DNA of 64,000 bases from Haberlea rhodopensis (lineage: Eukaryota > Streptophyta > Magnoliopsida > Lamiales > Gesneriaceae): contig CAJQUN010000175.1 of the NCBI GenBank assembly GCA_907163345.1, positions 248,001-312,000 of the forward strand. The letters run 5' to 3'. How positions within the stretch are numbered: position 1 is the stretch's first letter; the number at the start of each line of letters is the position of its first letter. The translations under genes and the position numbers were made by a program. The notes beneath the pieces are model-generated. The model saw only the letters and a program-made list of their open reading frames with translations, did no database searches and was not told the origin of the DNA. Shown one piece after another: positions 1 to 11,927 of this stretch.

Positions 1-2
1 AT

Positions 3-458
3 GCACTGTGGGCTTATCGAACTGCATACAAAACGCCAATAGGTATGTCTCCTTACAGACTAATCTTTGATAAACCTTGTCATCTGCCTGTAGAGTTGGA
101 ACATCGAGCATATTGGGCCATCAAGCACTTCAACATGTCTATGGACAAGAGCGGCGAGCATAGAAAGCTACAATTACAAGAGTTGGAAGAGATCCGCAAT
201 TATGCGTATGAAAGTTCAAAGCTCTACAAAGAGAAAACGAAGACCTTTCATGACAAGATGATCTAAAGGAAGGAGTTTAAAGTTGGTCAAAAAGTCCTCA
301 TTTACCTTTCCCACCTTCGCCTATTTCCAGGTAAGCTACGTTCTCGATGGGTTGGACCTTTTATAGTAACTACTATTTTTCATCATGGTGCAGTTGAAGT
401 TCAAAGCCTAGCAAAAGCAAAGACATTCAAGGTGAACATCCATAGAATGAAACCCTAA
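3..458 (+). pseudogene. Ty3/gypsy pol 3' end (integrase C-terminus), broken
   Basis: C-terminal part of a Ty3/gypsy retrotransposon polyprotein, entering from the left edge of the window. The frame reads the end of the integrase core (ALWAYRTAYKTPIGMSPYRL) and a basic helical stretch. After an in-frame TAA at 264-266 the same frame continues into the C-terminal domain with the plant-typical GKLRSRWVGPF motif, and ends at TAA 456-458. The ORF is therefore interrupted once and the copy cannot make a full integrase. Motif style and the long non-coding 3' spacer suggest the Tat/Athila side of Ty3/gypsy (inference). The 3' remainder of the element is displaced to 14444-16107 by a nested insertion. 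Confidence 0.9.
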
Positions 459-1188
459 TATGAAGGTTTCCATACAGCTAAATAAGGAGAAGTGGATCTT
501 GAAGATCCACCAAGCATCACATGATCCATGGACTGGCGTCGGGCCACCGACGTTAAAAAGAGGCGCTGCTTGGGAGGCAACCTAATGGGAGTTAATTTTC
601 CTTTCTTTTTTGTTTTTTTTATTGCTTTCTTAGTTAGACTTTTCTTCTCTTATATTTTTGCCTTACATTAGGGACAATGTAAGATTTAAGCATGGGGGAG
701 GGATTAGTGGTGTGTTATTGCTTTCCTATTACCAAAATACAAAAAAAAAATCAAAAATTTGTAAATTTTGAGCTCATAGTTAGTAATGAATGCAAGCTTA
801 GAATCACTAGCCCGTGATGAAACTTAATTGATAACATTCATGCTTCTGAACATAGATGAATTATTAACCTTGGAACACTTTGAACTATAGATGTAAATTG
901 TGCTTTGACATAGTAGTTGAATATATTGAGCACGATATTGTCATGACATGTGAAGTGTGCATAGCGTATTGAAGATTGTGTGAATTTTGTGATAATCTTA
1001 AGAAGTCTCTAATACATGCTAGAACTTAACTACATGCTCTTTGAGGCGTATGTCTAGACTACTTGCGAACATGAAAGTGATATATGTAATATTTGATATG
1101 TTTGAACCTTTCAAGCCTACCATGTAAATAAAATTAATCACTACTACCTTTTTTGAGCTTTAATATGAAAGAATGGTTGTGTGTGTAA
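459..1188 (+). other. 3' spacer of the gypsy element, with a PPT-like tract
   Basis: Non-coding spacer downstream of the gypsy pol end. A purine tract with GGGGGAGGGA at about 694-703 resembles the internal PPT-like tract that Tat/Athila-type elements carry after pol. The rest is AT-rich and I recognise no gene. The spacer is interrupted at 1189-1193 (GTGTG), the left target-site duplication of the nested element, and resumes at 14439. Confidence 0.6.
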
Positions 1189-1193
1189 GGACC

Positions 1194-3641
1194 CCATGCC
1201 CTTAACCCGTTATTAGTGTATTAATCCATGCCATTAATGCATACAATCATATTATCATGGGAAGGAAACCACATGCAAGCATAGCATCATATACCATCTA
1301 TAAAATTTCTTGCATTAGAACCCCATAATATTCAACTTCCCCAACCAAAACCACTTACATAGTATGCACCACCATAATAATACACTAACATACTCTCAGT
1401 TCATTTAACAATTCCGTATTTAATTGCATGCAGACAATAAATGAAGAGAGAAAAGCCATGCCCATTTATACATTCCATATACACGTAAAAACGTGCTCAC
1501 ATGAGAGCACCCAATGAATAAGCGTGTATCTAATGTATAAGATACTCTACCAAATACCGTTACTGGTACTTCAATCCTGGAAGCACCTCCCATGCATAGC
1601 TCGATCTCAACTCTGGATCTACGTACTTATTCAACCAGCTCTGGTACTTCAATCCTGGAAGTACCTCAAATCAACAGCCCGAGCTCAACTCCAAAGCTAC
1701 TGCTGCACCTGTATCACCTGCCCCAACAGAGACAGCCCCCACACGGGTGAGCATACCAATACCACGAATCCAATAATCATAATATTACAGTTCATAATTT
1801 ACAGAATGTAAATGTCATGAATTTATGATACTCCCTAAATGGTTCATCCTCATCCGGGATCGTCAGTATTGCCCATGTTCTCAAAATAACCAAACTCATC
1901 AAATTCCCAAAGCAGTTAATCACCACATAGATTGACTAATACCATTTCTGTCATGCTAGTTCCATAATCAAATATGGTTAAATCATTAAATAAAGGACCG
2001 TAGATATCACATATATCTAACCAATGATTCCATGTTTCTATTTCATTGCTCGCTTCCACAATAGCGGCATTTTAACCCCACGCTTGCGCAACAACAGCGG
2101 CGTCATAATCGATGGTCGCTCAATGGCGACAACATCCCAATCATTGCTCGCTAAAAGCGGCACCATATAATTTCCAATATATATATATCCATTTATAGCA
2201 ATTACCATATACCATGCATTTCAATATCCGTTTATTGCTAATACCATATACCATGCATTTCCATATACATTTATTGCAACATAGTGTACCATGCACTCAA
2301 CAATTGCAATTATGATAAAGGACTATGCTCGTACGTCATACGTACCTTATAATTCCGTAGTTCGAGTCCAATCTTGCCTGAGTCCCACAACCCGATGAGT
2401 TAAGTGCTAACATGCAAATAACTCACAATTAAACATAGGCATGCAATCACGTGCCCAATCATGTTCACAACTTCCAACACCTATCGTCAATTCGTGACGA
2501 TTAAATATAAAAGCCCCCGGCTAAGCATGCATAAAATAAAAAAATTCCATTTTATAAGTTTAAAAGATAGCCAAAAACTCAACCGAGAATTCCGTTTTAT
2601 TAAACTTTGGCTCCAACCAATCCATTTTAAAAGTATAGCATTCCCATTGGAATGTGGACATTGCCCCGAAAATTGGTTAATTAAACCTCGATTCCAAAAT
2701 CCCGACAATTTCTAAAATTTTCGAAAAAACTCCAACCTTTGAGCGGCGATCGATCGCTGATTTTATCGCGATCGATCGCCCCTATCCAGTGGCCAACCAG
2801 CGCCTCATCGTGATCGATCGCGAGTCTCCGTGATCGATAGCCAACCCACTCACGATCGATCTCCGAGACCTCGACGATCGATCGATCTCCGAGACCTCGG
2901 CGATCGATCGCGACCTACGATTTTCCGAAAAACTCGAGCTTCCATTGTGTTTTCACACCCAAACTCAAAATCAACACCCCATACACCATCAACACCTCAA
3001 ATACACCATTTAAAACCAATAAAAACTCTAAAAACTCAACTTTGGATTTTTAACCAAAAATCCCTAAATCCAAAACCAACCAAAACCTTAACCAAACTCT
3101 ACAATACTACTACCAAATCGAAGACAAGGATGAGGGGAATATTAATACCTGATTATCTTCGAGAAATCCGGCTCCCGAGCCAAGCTACCATTGATTTCTC
3201 CTCCAAGGGAGAAAAGAGGGGAAATGGGGAGGGTTAGGCATAGAGAGAGAGGGGAGAGAGGGAAGGAATCGGTGCCAATCACGGAACACCGAGTCTACTT
3301 GGTATATATATAGGACCAAAACTCCAAAATACCAATCCCTCCACATATACATCATGACTCATTAAAAATCATTTGTTTTCAATAATTACCTCCCAATCTC
3401 TATTTCCATTACCAGCCCCAGTACAAAGTACTCCGGACCCCAAATCCCACCAAAAACTAAATTCCAAGGTTATCACCACGATGAGAATACAATCTCATCC
3501 CTTGGATCCTACAACTCCAAATATCGGATTTAAAATCCCCGGGAGTCCCAAAACCGCAATTAATTCATAATTGCCACAATTAAAATCCATTCAGGATCAT
3601 TACCACACTGGGATTAACACCATTAATCCCCGGGCATCACA
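1194..3641 (-). repeat. R1 3' LTR
   Basis: Long terminal repeat read on the minus strand, TG...CA bounded (plus strand TGTAAGGACCCC to CGGGCATCACA). A TATA-like tract, TATATATATA, lies at 3303-3312 on the minus-sense promoter side. Between promoter and LTR end lie the GATCGAT palindrome cluster and several CGCT/AGCG pairs. Short overlapping ORFs here (for example 2830-3237) are chance frames in LTR sequence. Confidence 0.85.
2745..2914. repeat. GCGATCGATCGC palindrome cluster (R1 3' LTR)
   Basis: Seven GATCGAT-core sites in about 170 bp, several being the full 12-bp palindrome GCGATCGATCGC and others with one or two changes. The cluster sits in the part of the LTR predicted to be transcribed leader. 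It recurs in every family R LTR of this subfamily in the window. Confidence 0.9.
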
Positions 3642-3974
3642 ATTATCCCCCACTAATAAAAATTTCATCCCCAATATTTGCACAGGCGTACTCCACGTAT
3701 CGCCAAGACCACGCAATCCAAACGGATCCACATTGTCGAATCATGAACATAACATGAACGACACACCAACCGCGAGGATACAGACCTCGCACCAGCACCT
3801 GGAATGGAGTAACCTCTCAAACCAACACAAATTCAAGAAAGACGTCAGCATTCCCCGATGCTAACCATCTCAAAAGCAGTCAGCTAACCATAATTGTAAA
3901 CCAAACGAATCATTCGTGATTCCAAAATAGATATCGCCTCGATGATATCTCTACGATTTAGCCTACGATGTTAA
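3642..3974 (-). other. R1 internal region, PPT side
   Basis: Short internal segment next to the 3' LTR. The minus strand reads a polypurine tract AGTGGGGGAT (3645-3654) immediately before the LTR. The rest matches, at reduced identity, the same position in the young copy (56927 onward), including a phrase about fungal-like 'cccccactaa-aatttc' spacing. No coding potential seen. It ends at the CCATA target site (3975-3979) of the solo LTR. Confidence 0.7.
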
Positions 3975-3979
3975 CCATA

Positions 3980-6706
3980 TGTGATACCCGGGGATTAATG
4001 GTGTTAATCCCAATGTGGTAATAATCCTTAAGGGATTTTATATTGTGGCGATTAGGAATTAATTGCGGTTTTGGGTCTCCCGAGGTTGTATAATCGGGCA
4101 TTTGGGATCGCTGGATCCAAAGGTTGAGATTGTATTCTCATTTCGGTGGAAAACCTATGAGTTGGGTTTTCGGTGGGACTTGGTGTCCGGGGTGCTTTAT
4201 GTTGGGGCTGGTATGTGGATTTGATGTCGGAGAGAGAGTTTTTGAAAACAGATGATTTTTAATGAATCATGATGTAGTTGTGGAGGTATTGGTATTTTGA
4301 GGCATTTTTGCTATATATACCAGATGGACTCGGGATTCCGTCATTTGGAATCCATTTCCTCTCCTCTCTCCCCTCTCCTGCGATAACCACCACCAAAACC
4401 CTTCCCCTCTTTCCCCTTCAACAAAAATCGTTGGGAACACGATTTAGGGGCCGGATTTCTTGAAGAAAAGGTGGTAATCTCATTCTCCTCTCTTTTATCT
4501 TTGGTTGGATTGTGATTTTATTGGTTTTGGTTGAGTTTTGGGTTCAGTTTGATTTGGGTGAATTTTTGTTGAAAACCATAAAATCTTTTGGGTTTGTTTT
4601 ATTTTTGGTTGAACACCCTTGTTGGAGGTCCTTGTGTGTGGTTTGATTGTGGTTTTGGGTTGGGAGGAGTTGGGGTATGATTTATGGAGGTTTCAAGCTT
4701 TTAAAAATGGAGATTTTTGTGTTGCATGTGGCGAGCGATCGATCGCCCGCTGGCAATAAGCTTTTAAGCATTGTGGCGATCGATCGCCACTTTTGAGCGA
4801 TCGATCGCCTCGCGCCAGAAAGCTTTGGCGATCGATCGCTATATCGAGCGATCGATCGCCAAGGGGCTAGCGATCGATCGCCCGGTATAGTGATCGATCG
4901 CCAGTAGGTGGATGTGGTTTTCTTGGCTTTTTTATGGGATTTTGGATTTGCGACTTAAATAGTCGGCTTCCGGGGCGATGTTCACATTCCAATGGGAATG
5001 TTAGACTTTTAATATGGTTTGGTTGGAGCCAAGTTAAATTAAACGGAACTCTCGGTTGAGTTTTTGGCTATCTTTTAAACTTGTAAAATGGTTTACTTTG
5101 GGTGTTATGCGTGCTTAGCCGGGTGGATTTTATTTTGGTAATCGTCATGGATAGACGATATGTTTGGGAGTTTTGAACGTGCTTGGACATGTGGTTGCAT
5201 ACTTATGCTTGATTGTGGGTTGTTTATGCGTTTTAGCACATCTTTCTCGAGGCTTGGAGCTAAAGCAAGGTTTGGCTTGGGCTACGGAAAAACTTAAGGT
5301 ACGTATGACGTATGAGCATAGCCTATTATAGTATTGCAACTGTAAAATGCACTGTATGTGATAATTGTATGATATGTACATTGAAATATGTGGCATGTGG
5401 TAATTGCATCGAATAGGTATTGAAATGCATGGTGCATGATACTTGCTATAAATGGATAACGTATGCATGGTAAATGGTATTTGCGTCAAATGGATTATAC
5501 ATTGAGAACCATATGGTGCCGCTTTTGAGCGAGCAATAATTTGGAATGCTGTCGCCGTTGAGCGACTATCGGTTATGACGCCGCTAGTGTTGAGCGTGCG
5601 CGGGGTTTAGAATGCCGCTATTGTGGAGCGAGCAATGAAATAGGAACATGGAATCATTGAATTGATTTATGTGATATTTACGGTCTTTTATATAATGATT
5701 TCACCATATTGATTATGGAACTGGCATAACAGAACGGTATTAATTAATCTATGTGGCGATTAACTGGCTTTTGGAATTTGATGAGTTTTGGTTATTTTGA
5801 GAACAGGGACAATACAGGGGATCCCGGATGAGGGTGTTACCATCCAGGGAGTATCATTTAAATTATGGCATTTACATTCTGTAAATTATGAATTGCAAAT
5901 ATTATGATTATTGGATTGGTGGTATTGGTATGCTCACCCCGTGTGGGGGCTGTCTCTGTTGGGGCAGGTGTTACAGGTGTAGCAGCGGCTTTGGAGTTGA
6001 GCCCGGGCTGTTGATTTGAAGTACTTCCAGGATTGAGGTACCAGAGCTGGTTGGATAGGCACATAGATCCATAGTTGAGATCGAGTTGCGCTTGGGAGGT
6101 GCTTCCAGGGTCGAAGCACCAGTAACGGTATCCAGTAGAGTGTTTTATACATTAGATACACGCGTGTTCATTGGGTGCTCTTACGCGAGTACATTTTACG
6201 TGTATATGGAATGTATAAATGGGCTACGGCTTTTCTCTACTCATTTATGGTTTGCATGCAATTAAATACGGAGAACGGAGGTTTTAGCAGCTTAATGAGC
6301 GGGTGTGTACACGTATACATGCGCATAGGAATTAATCACAGAGGGACGGAACGAGCAGCTAACCCTGGGGTCCCTTAATTCAGATGTAATCTGAATAGGG
6401 GGGTTAGCGGTGGGTGGGCTCCAGCGGCAAGTGAACGAAGTGAACTGGAGCGACTGAGCCCCCTATTCAAGGAGCGAGGAATTGCTAAATGAACTAAGAG
6501 CATGTTAGTGTATTATGAGGGTGCATGTTATATGATTAATCTTGGTTGGGGAATTTAAATATTATGTGGATAGAATGCAAGAAATTTTCTGGATAGTATA
6601 TGGTGTTGCACTTGCATATGGTTTTTCCCCATGATAGTATGATTATATGCACTAATGGTATGGCTTAATACACTAATAACGGGTTAAGGGCACGGGGGTC
6701 CTTACA
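3980..6706 (+). mobile_element. Solo LTR of family R, opposite orientation, nested in R1
   Basis: A 2727-bp solo LTR, TGTGATACCCGG to GGTCCTTACA, flanked by the 5-bp duplication CCATA at 3975-3979 and 6707-6711. It is the reverse complement of the R1 LTRs, so it runs plus-strand. A TATA box (CTATATATACC, about 4311-4321) lies upstream of a pyrimidine-rich leader. No PBS, PPT or internal region adjoins either end, and R1 interior resumes directly at 6712. It therefore arose by insertion of a second family member followed by LTR-LTR recombination. Confidence 0.9.
4733..4903. repeat. GCGATCGATCGC palindrome cluster (solo LTR)
   Basis: Seven sites, six of them containing the intact GCGATCGATCGC or GCGATCGATCGCC, spaced 20-45 bp apart. 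They lie about 400-580 bp downstream of the TATA box, that is, inside the predicted transcript leader. This is the best-preserved of the clusters. Confidence 0.92.
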
Positions 6707-6711
6707 CCATA

Positions 6712-8774
6712 CATCGTTACCAAGGAAACCACCAGTACACTACAGTGTACTTATACTAAATCCGGTTCCCGTTCTCCAATTCCACCTCCATCAAAGGAGC
6801 AGTTGCACCCCTTTGCAACACGGTCGGGTAACTCACCGCTACCGATCAACACAAAACACATCTCTAAAGATGTCTACATCCGTAAGTTACAAGAAATCAC
6901 ATCTTGGTCCAAACACATCATCGAGACTCTACAAGGTCTCAAATTCCCGAAAGGACATGCAAGAACAATCAATTGCATTCCCGCCACACGTGTCAACCGC
7001 GACACCTAACAAATCCAAAACATGGCCATCCCTCGTTTACCCTAGGATTCAACGATCCTAACACAGGGATGTTATCAAATTACTCAGAAATGAATTACCA
7101 TGGCCTAAAATACGACAATCCCTCCTCAGGGGAAATCAATCAACCCTCATGATCATTCTTCAGAATACATCGTGCCATCGAGATTACCAATCTCAAAGTG
7201 CCACAATCTCTCACCGGAGATTCATTCCTCCAAGCATACTAACCCGATGCTCGACGAGGACCAAAATAAATGCTGGCATTCGTATACCCACACTGATATA
7301 CATGCTTAAGTACCAATACAACATGCATACTCAATGCAATCGACTCGGGTATCACCAATCATACCCAAAGTCCCAAAAACAACTGTCAATCCCCAATTAT
7401 TCTCACTCAACGGAGAATGATGATTGACGAACCAACGACTAATAGTGTGATTCCGACATCAACACCGCACAAACCGACTCAACGAATCTCCCAAAGATTC
7501 AACCGGTAGGTATATCAGTACCGCTTTCCTCATTATGAAAGTGTCATGAATCCATGACCCTCCAACCTCGAACCACCGTTCGGAAACTAAATATATTTTT
7601 ACCAAAATATATCTCGGAAGCAACAAATACATAACATGTTCAGAATAGTGCCGCAATGCCTACTATTACCAAATCGAAATCCGTATACACATCTAACGAT
7701 GCTCTGTACTAATGCCATAGTACTCCACAAACCTTGAGCTCTCTCCCAGAGACGCCTCCTCGAACGTCTCGCCGGAAATATAAAGCCATCACCTAGTCCA
7801 ACACTAGTGGGGCTTATCCTGGTTGATTCACAATCAACCCTCAACCAATATTAGTTGTCTCCAAGACAGTACAATTCAAATCTCTCCAAGAGATAATATC
7901 ATTATAGTAGTGTCACCCCACTAACTATATCTCACAATTCTAATTGTGACTCCCGTTGCATTCCATATGCAAAGATGTTCAACCAGAGCTAACAACGACT
8001 TGTCGACACTCACGTTTGTACTCCCAACAGAATTGAGCTGTCCCGGTACAAGTCCCTTAACGTTTGACGTATAAACGTCCCCGTGAGGTATTCCCTGCCT
8101 CAAACCTCATGCGACATAGTGACTACTAGAGTCCACTATTACCCTCATTGTATCATCATACGATTCACCAAACTCGGTTTCAGCGAGTAGTGTAATGGCT
8201 ACAACAAGCACACTATATCACTGCAATAATACCTGGCTAGCAATTCGCTGCCCCCATAGGCTTATACCAAACCTGCCAACATGCCATACGTTCCATCCCG
8301 GTACGCCATACCGTACCATCAATCAGAGTATCGGGTTATCATCCAATATTTCTCCAATACCAATGCACAATGGACATCCCGGTGTCCTTACTCAACCCCA
8401 ATGCAATCCTATCCACTAGGATTTATTTCCACACCCTCAGGGTGGGTGTGACCATGTCTACCACACGTCACAACTACAAAAGCGAGCAGTTTCCTCGATA
8501 ACTACTCTTACCATAAATCAATTGGCATTAGCCATCCCAGCGAGTATACTCAAAGGTACCACTACTCGTAAAATATTTACCTCTGATGCATGATGCGGTA
8601 CACTCATCGGTACAATGCATCCAATAATCCATTGAGAAAACCTGCTCGGCGTAACAGTCTCGTCAACCGGTGACGTAGACACCGCCTTGTGCTCATCATC
8701 GGCACTCATACCATATGACTAAATACATACACCCAGACGTATTATTCATCAAAACGACGCTACACGTCTGCATA
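6712..8774 (-). other. R1 internal region, non-coding
   Basis: Continuation of the R1 interior after the solo LTR. Stretches match the young copy at about 57420-58400 (for example the CATACATCGTTAC phrase near 6709 and 57430, and the ACCATGTCTACCACA phrase near 8450 and 58040). Short ORFs occur on both strands but are not conserved between the two copies, and none reads as gag, protease, RT, RNase H, integrase or chromodomain. Confidence 0.75.
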
Positions 8775-8783
8775 GAATATCCA

Positions 8784-10259
8784 GGGTTTTTTAAATAAAA
8801 TAACCTGAAATTTTTAATTTTTTAACAAAATAACCCATTTTAAAAATATTTATCAAAGTAACCCGAAACGCCAACTCAATTAGAGTCTTCTAATGGAGAC
8901 GTCAACTCTACATATTTTATTTTGTTTTTTATACATTTTTTTTTTAAATTTAATTTATTATTATTATTATTATTATTATAATTAAAAAATCTTAATATAT
9001 GATCTCTTTTTCTTCATATTGAACAACTTTCAAGCCTATTATTTTTTTAAAATAAATGTTAAGTCAAAAAATTAATTCGGTTGGACCTGAGAGGAAGAGC
9101 TTGACAACTGAATTCTTGTAGCAATATAGAAATAAGCTTATTCAGTCCTCAAACGATAAAGACAACTATAGAACTGGAAGACTGGATCGAACCATTTTAC
9201 TCAATACAAAGCTATGATGCACGAACACTGACACGACGTGACACGGACACGACGTGACACGAACAAGCGACATGGATTTTTAAGAAAAACATAAAGATTT
9301 CTTAAATAAAGAGGACAAAATTGGACTTATTTGATAAAGTTTTATGAAAGATGTATTTAGTTGGAAATAATAATTTTTGATTGACTTAGTTAGAAAAATA
9401 TTTTAGAAACCAATACCAACATACAATTTTCTCTTCTTCTTTTTTTTAACACCCCAATCTAAAATTGTTTAGAAAATAGCGACTGTCAAAACATTATACC
9501 AATTTGAAGTCCATATATTTGGGCTCAGTTTTTGGGTTATTTATTTAAATAACCTATATTTAAAAAATATTTAACAAAATAAACTAAAATATAAAAATTT
9601 AATAAAATAATCCAAAACGCTAACTGCCAATCAAGTTGACGTGTCCAATACACGCCAATTAAGTTGGCGTGGCCAACTTCCAAAAAGTTGGCCACGCTTT
9701 TTTATTTTTCTTTTTTTAAAAAAAAAAAAATTAAAATAAAATACAATAAAATATATACAAGTCCAATTTTTGTATGGAATTGATTTGTGCACAACTCATA
9801 AATCAACTCATTAGTCTAAATTGAATGATTTATTATTTTATATTTTTTCTTTAAAATAAGTTTTTTTTTTGAGTTGTTGTATAAGTTGAACGCAAACCAG
9901 ATATATAAAATAATAAATCAGTCAATTTAGACTAATTAGTTGATTTGTGAGTTGTGCAAAAACCAAGCCCATAAAAATATTAGATTTGTATATATTTTTA
10001 TTCTATTTTATTTTAATTTGTTTTTTATTTAAAAAAAAATATTAAAAAAAATAGAAGTTGGCGTGGACAACTTTTTGGAAAGTTGGCCACGCCAACTTGA
10101 TTGGCGTGTCTTGGACACGCCAACTGAGTTGGCGTTTTCTACTGAAAACGCCTAGAAAACGCCAACCCAGTTGGCGTTTTCGGTCATTTTATTAATTTTT
10201 TTATTTTAGGTTATTTTATTAAATATTTTTAAAATATAGGTTATTTTAATAAATAACCC
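8784..10259. mobile_element. Foldback/MULE-like TIR element nested in R1
   Basis: A 1476-bp insertion. The left end (GGGTTTTTTAAATAAAATAA) and the reverse complement of the right end (GGGTTATTTATTAAAATAAC) are related terminal inverted repeats, both followed by AACGCCAACT-type sequence. The flanks carry an imperfect 9-bp duplication, GAATATCCA (8775-8783) and GAGTATCCA (10260-10268), as expected for Mutator-like elements. No transposase seen. The segment 9060-9290 contains lower-AT sequence of unknown origin, possibly a captured fragment. The right half is a separate large palindrome (9534-10259), so the copy may be a rearranged or compound element. Confidence 0.65.
9534..10259. repeat. 726-bp imperfect palindrome (hairpin MITE-like)
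   Basis: The two halves are inverted copies centred near 9880-9900. Outer arms pair GGGTTATTTATT with AATAAATAACCC. Middle arms contain AGTTGGCGTGGCCAACTT-type blocks (9655-9697 and 10057-10096), and inner arms pair CACAACTCATAAATCAACT with its reverse complement (9790 and 9940 regions). Nearly the whole block could fold as one hairpin. No coding potential. Confidence 0.8.
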
Positions 10260-10268
10260 GAGTATCCA

Positions 10269-11911
10269 CTATGTCATCGTCATCCCGTGACGGTATATGC
10301 CAACATATGACATCCAAAATAACATCGTCAACTCGTGACAGTACATGTTAACATATGACATCCAAAATAACATCGTTAACTAGCGACGGTACATGTCAAC
10401 ACCTGATATTCACAATGTCACCTTCAAACACGTGACGGTATATGTATATCAAAGTATGACATCCACAATAATGCTAATAAAACAGTAATATACCATACCG
10501 CATCGCTAACAAGATAGCGGCATACCCGTATCCAGCGTCTACCAATGGTACGCAAGTAGCACCCATCACTCGTAGGTGGCGTAATCCAGTGCTACGTACA
10601 TAGCGCTATAACCCATCGCTATAGAATCAGCGGCATGATCCCTCGCCATAGAGTCAGCGGCATAAAACATCGCTATAGATATCCGTCGGTATGAACCATC
10701 GCCATAGATGTAGCGGAATGACCCATCGCTACATAATGCCTGGCGGCATGAACCATTGCCAATAGATGTAGCAGAATGACCCGTCGCTCTTTAATACCCG
10801 GCGCATGAACCATCGCCAATAAATGTAGCGGAGTGTACCATCGCTATAAATACCCGTCGGCATAAACCATCGCCAATAGAATAACGGAATAACCCATCGT
10901 TATGAATACCCAGCGGCATAAACCATCGCCCATAGAATAGCGGCATAAACCATTGCTATGAATACCCGGCGGCATAAACCATCGCCCATAGAATAGCGGA
11001 ATAAACCATCGCTATGAATACCCAGAGGCATAAACCATCGTCCATAGAATAGCGGAATAAACCATCGCTATAAATACTCGGCAGCATAAACCATCGCCAA
11101 TAAACTAGCGGAATGTACCATCGCTATAAATACACGGCGGCATGAACCATTGCCAATACACTAGTGTCATGATATCCCTCGCTATACAGCGGCAAATATC
11201 CATCTTCGCTACTTCGCTTCGACATACCAGCGGCATAATATCCCTCGCTTAAGCGGCAAATATCCTTCATCGCTATCATATGACAGCGGAAAAGCTCATC
11301 GCTACGCCATATTAGCTGTATAATATCCCTCGCTTAAGCGGCAAATATTCTTCATCGCGATGGCATGACAGCGACGCCACTACTCCTCGTTTTATCATGA
11401 CAGTGGAAATACCCCTCGCTTCGACATATTAGCGGCATAATATCCCTCACGATAGTAATATGACAGCAAAATTATCCTTCGCTTCGACATATTTGCTGCA
11501 AATATTCTTCATCGCTATAATATGACAGCGGCAAGTATTCACATCTCTACGCCATGTATGCAACCGCAATGCATATCCATATCCCAATAACTATCACTAT
11601 GTGTGTATTTTAATGCACCTCGCTTCAAATGTGACATGTGGAATTTACCATTGCTTCAATATTTAGCGGCAAAGCATTAAAATCATCACACCAATATATA
11701 TATGCAACCGCAATGCATAATCCATGTCCCATATGACCCTGCAACCACCATGGTTAGCAACAACATATTCCAATAATGAACACATATCATAAACGCACAT
11801 AAGCAATATAGTTGTGCCACACAACACTAACTACCAACATGCATAAGTATGTGCTTCTCATTTCTATCAACATATTCCTAGGCCCTCAACAGCCCCAAAG
11901 AGCAAACCACT
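10269..11911 (-). repeat. R1 internal hairpin-rich tandem region
   Basis: Dense, degenerate tandem repeats of about 55-60 bp. Each contains an AGCGG(C/A)AT-type block and a CATCGCTA or CATCGCCA block, for example around 10900-11150. The shared theme is CGCT followed within a few to about 20 bases by AGCG, which are mutually complementary. A shorter variant, CTCGCTT...AGCGGCAAATAT, dominates 11160-11560. Related arrays lie at 16108-16740 and 58600-59080. No ORF of note; conserved structure rather than protein seems to be what is retained. Confidence 0.8.
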
Positions 11912-11923
11912 GCTCTGATACCA
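11912..11923 (-). promoter_or_regulatory. Primer-binding site, tRNA-iMet (R1)
   Basis: The minus strand reads TGGTATCAGAGC, the complement of the plant initiator-tRNA 3' end, four bases after the 5' LTR terminus. It fixes the orientation of the element as minus. Confidence 0.95.
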
Positions 11924-11927
11924 CTAA

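Noticed and set aside
2830..3237. 135-codon ORF
   Set aside because: Composition is low-complexity LTR leader with the GATCGAT cluster; the frame is not kept in the sister LTR.
8518..8709. Minus-strand ORF in the R1 interior as a gag remnant
   Set aside because: Not conserved in the young copy at the corresponding position and shows no gag motif.
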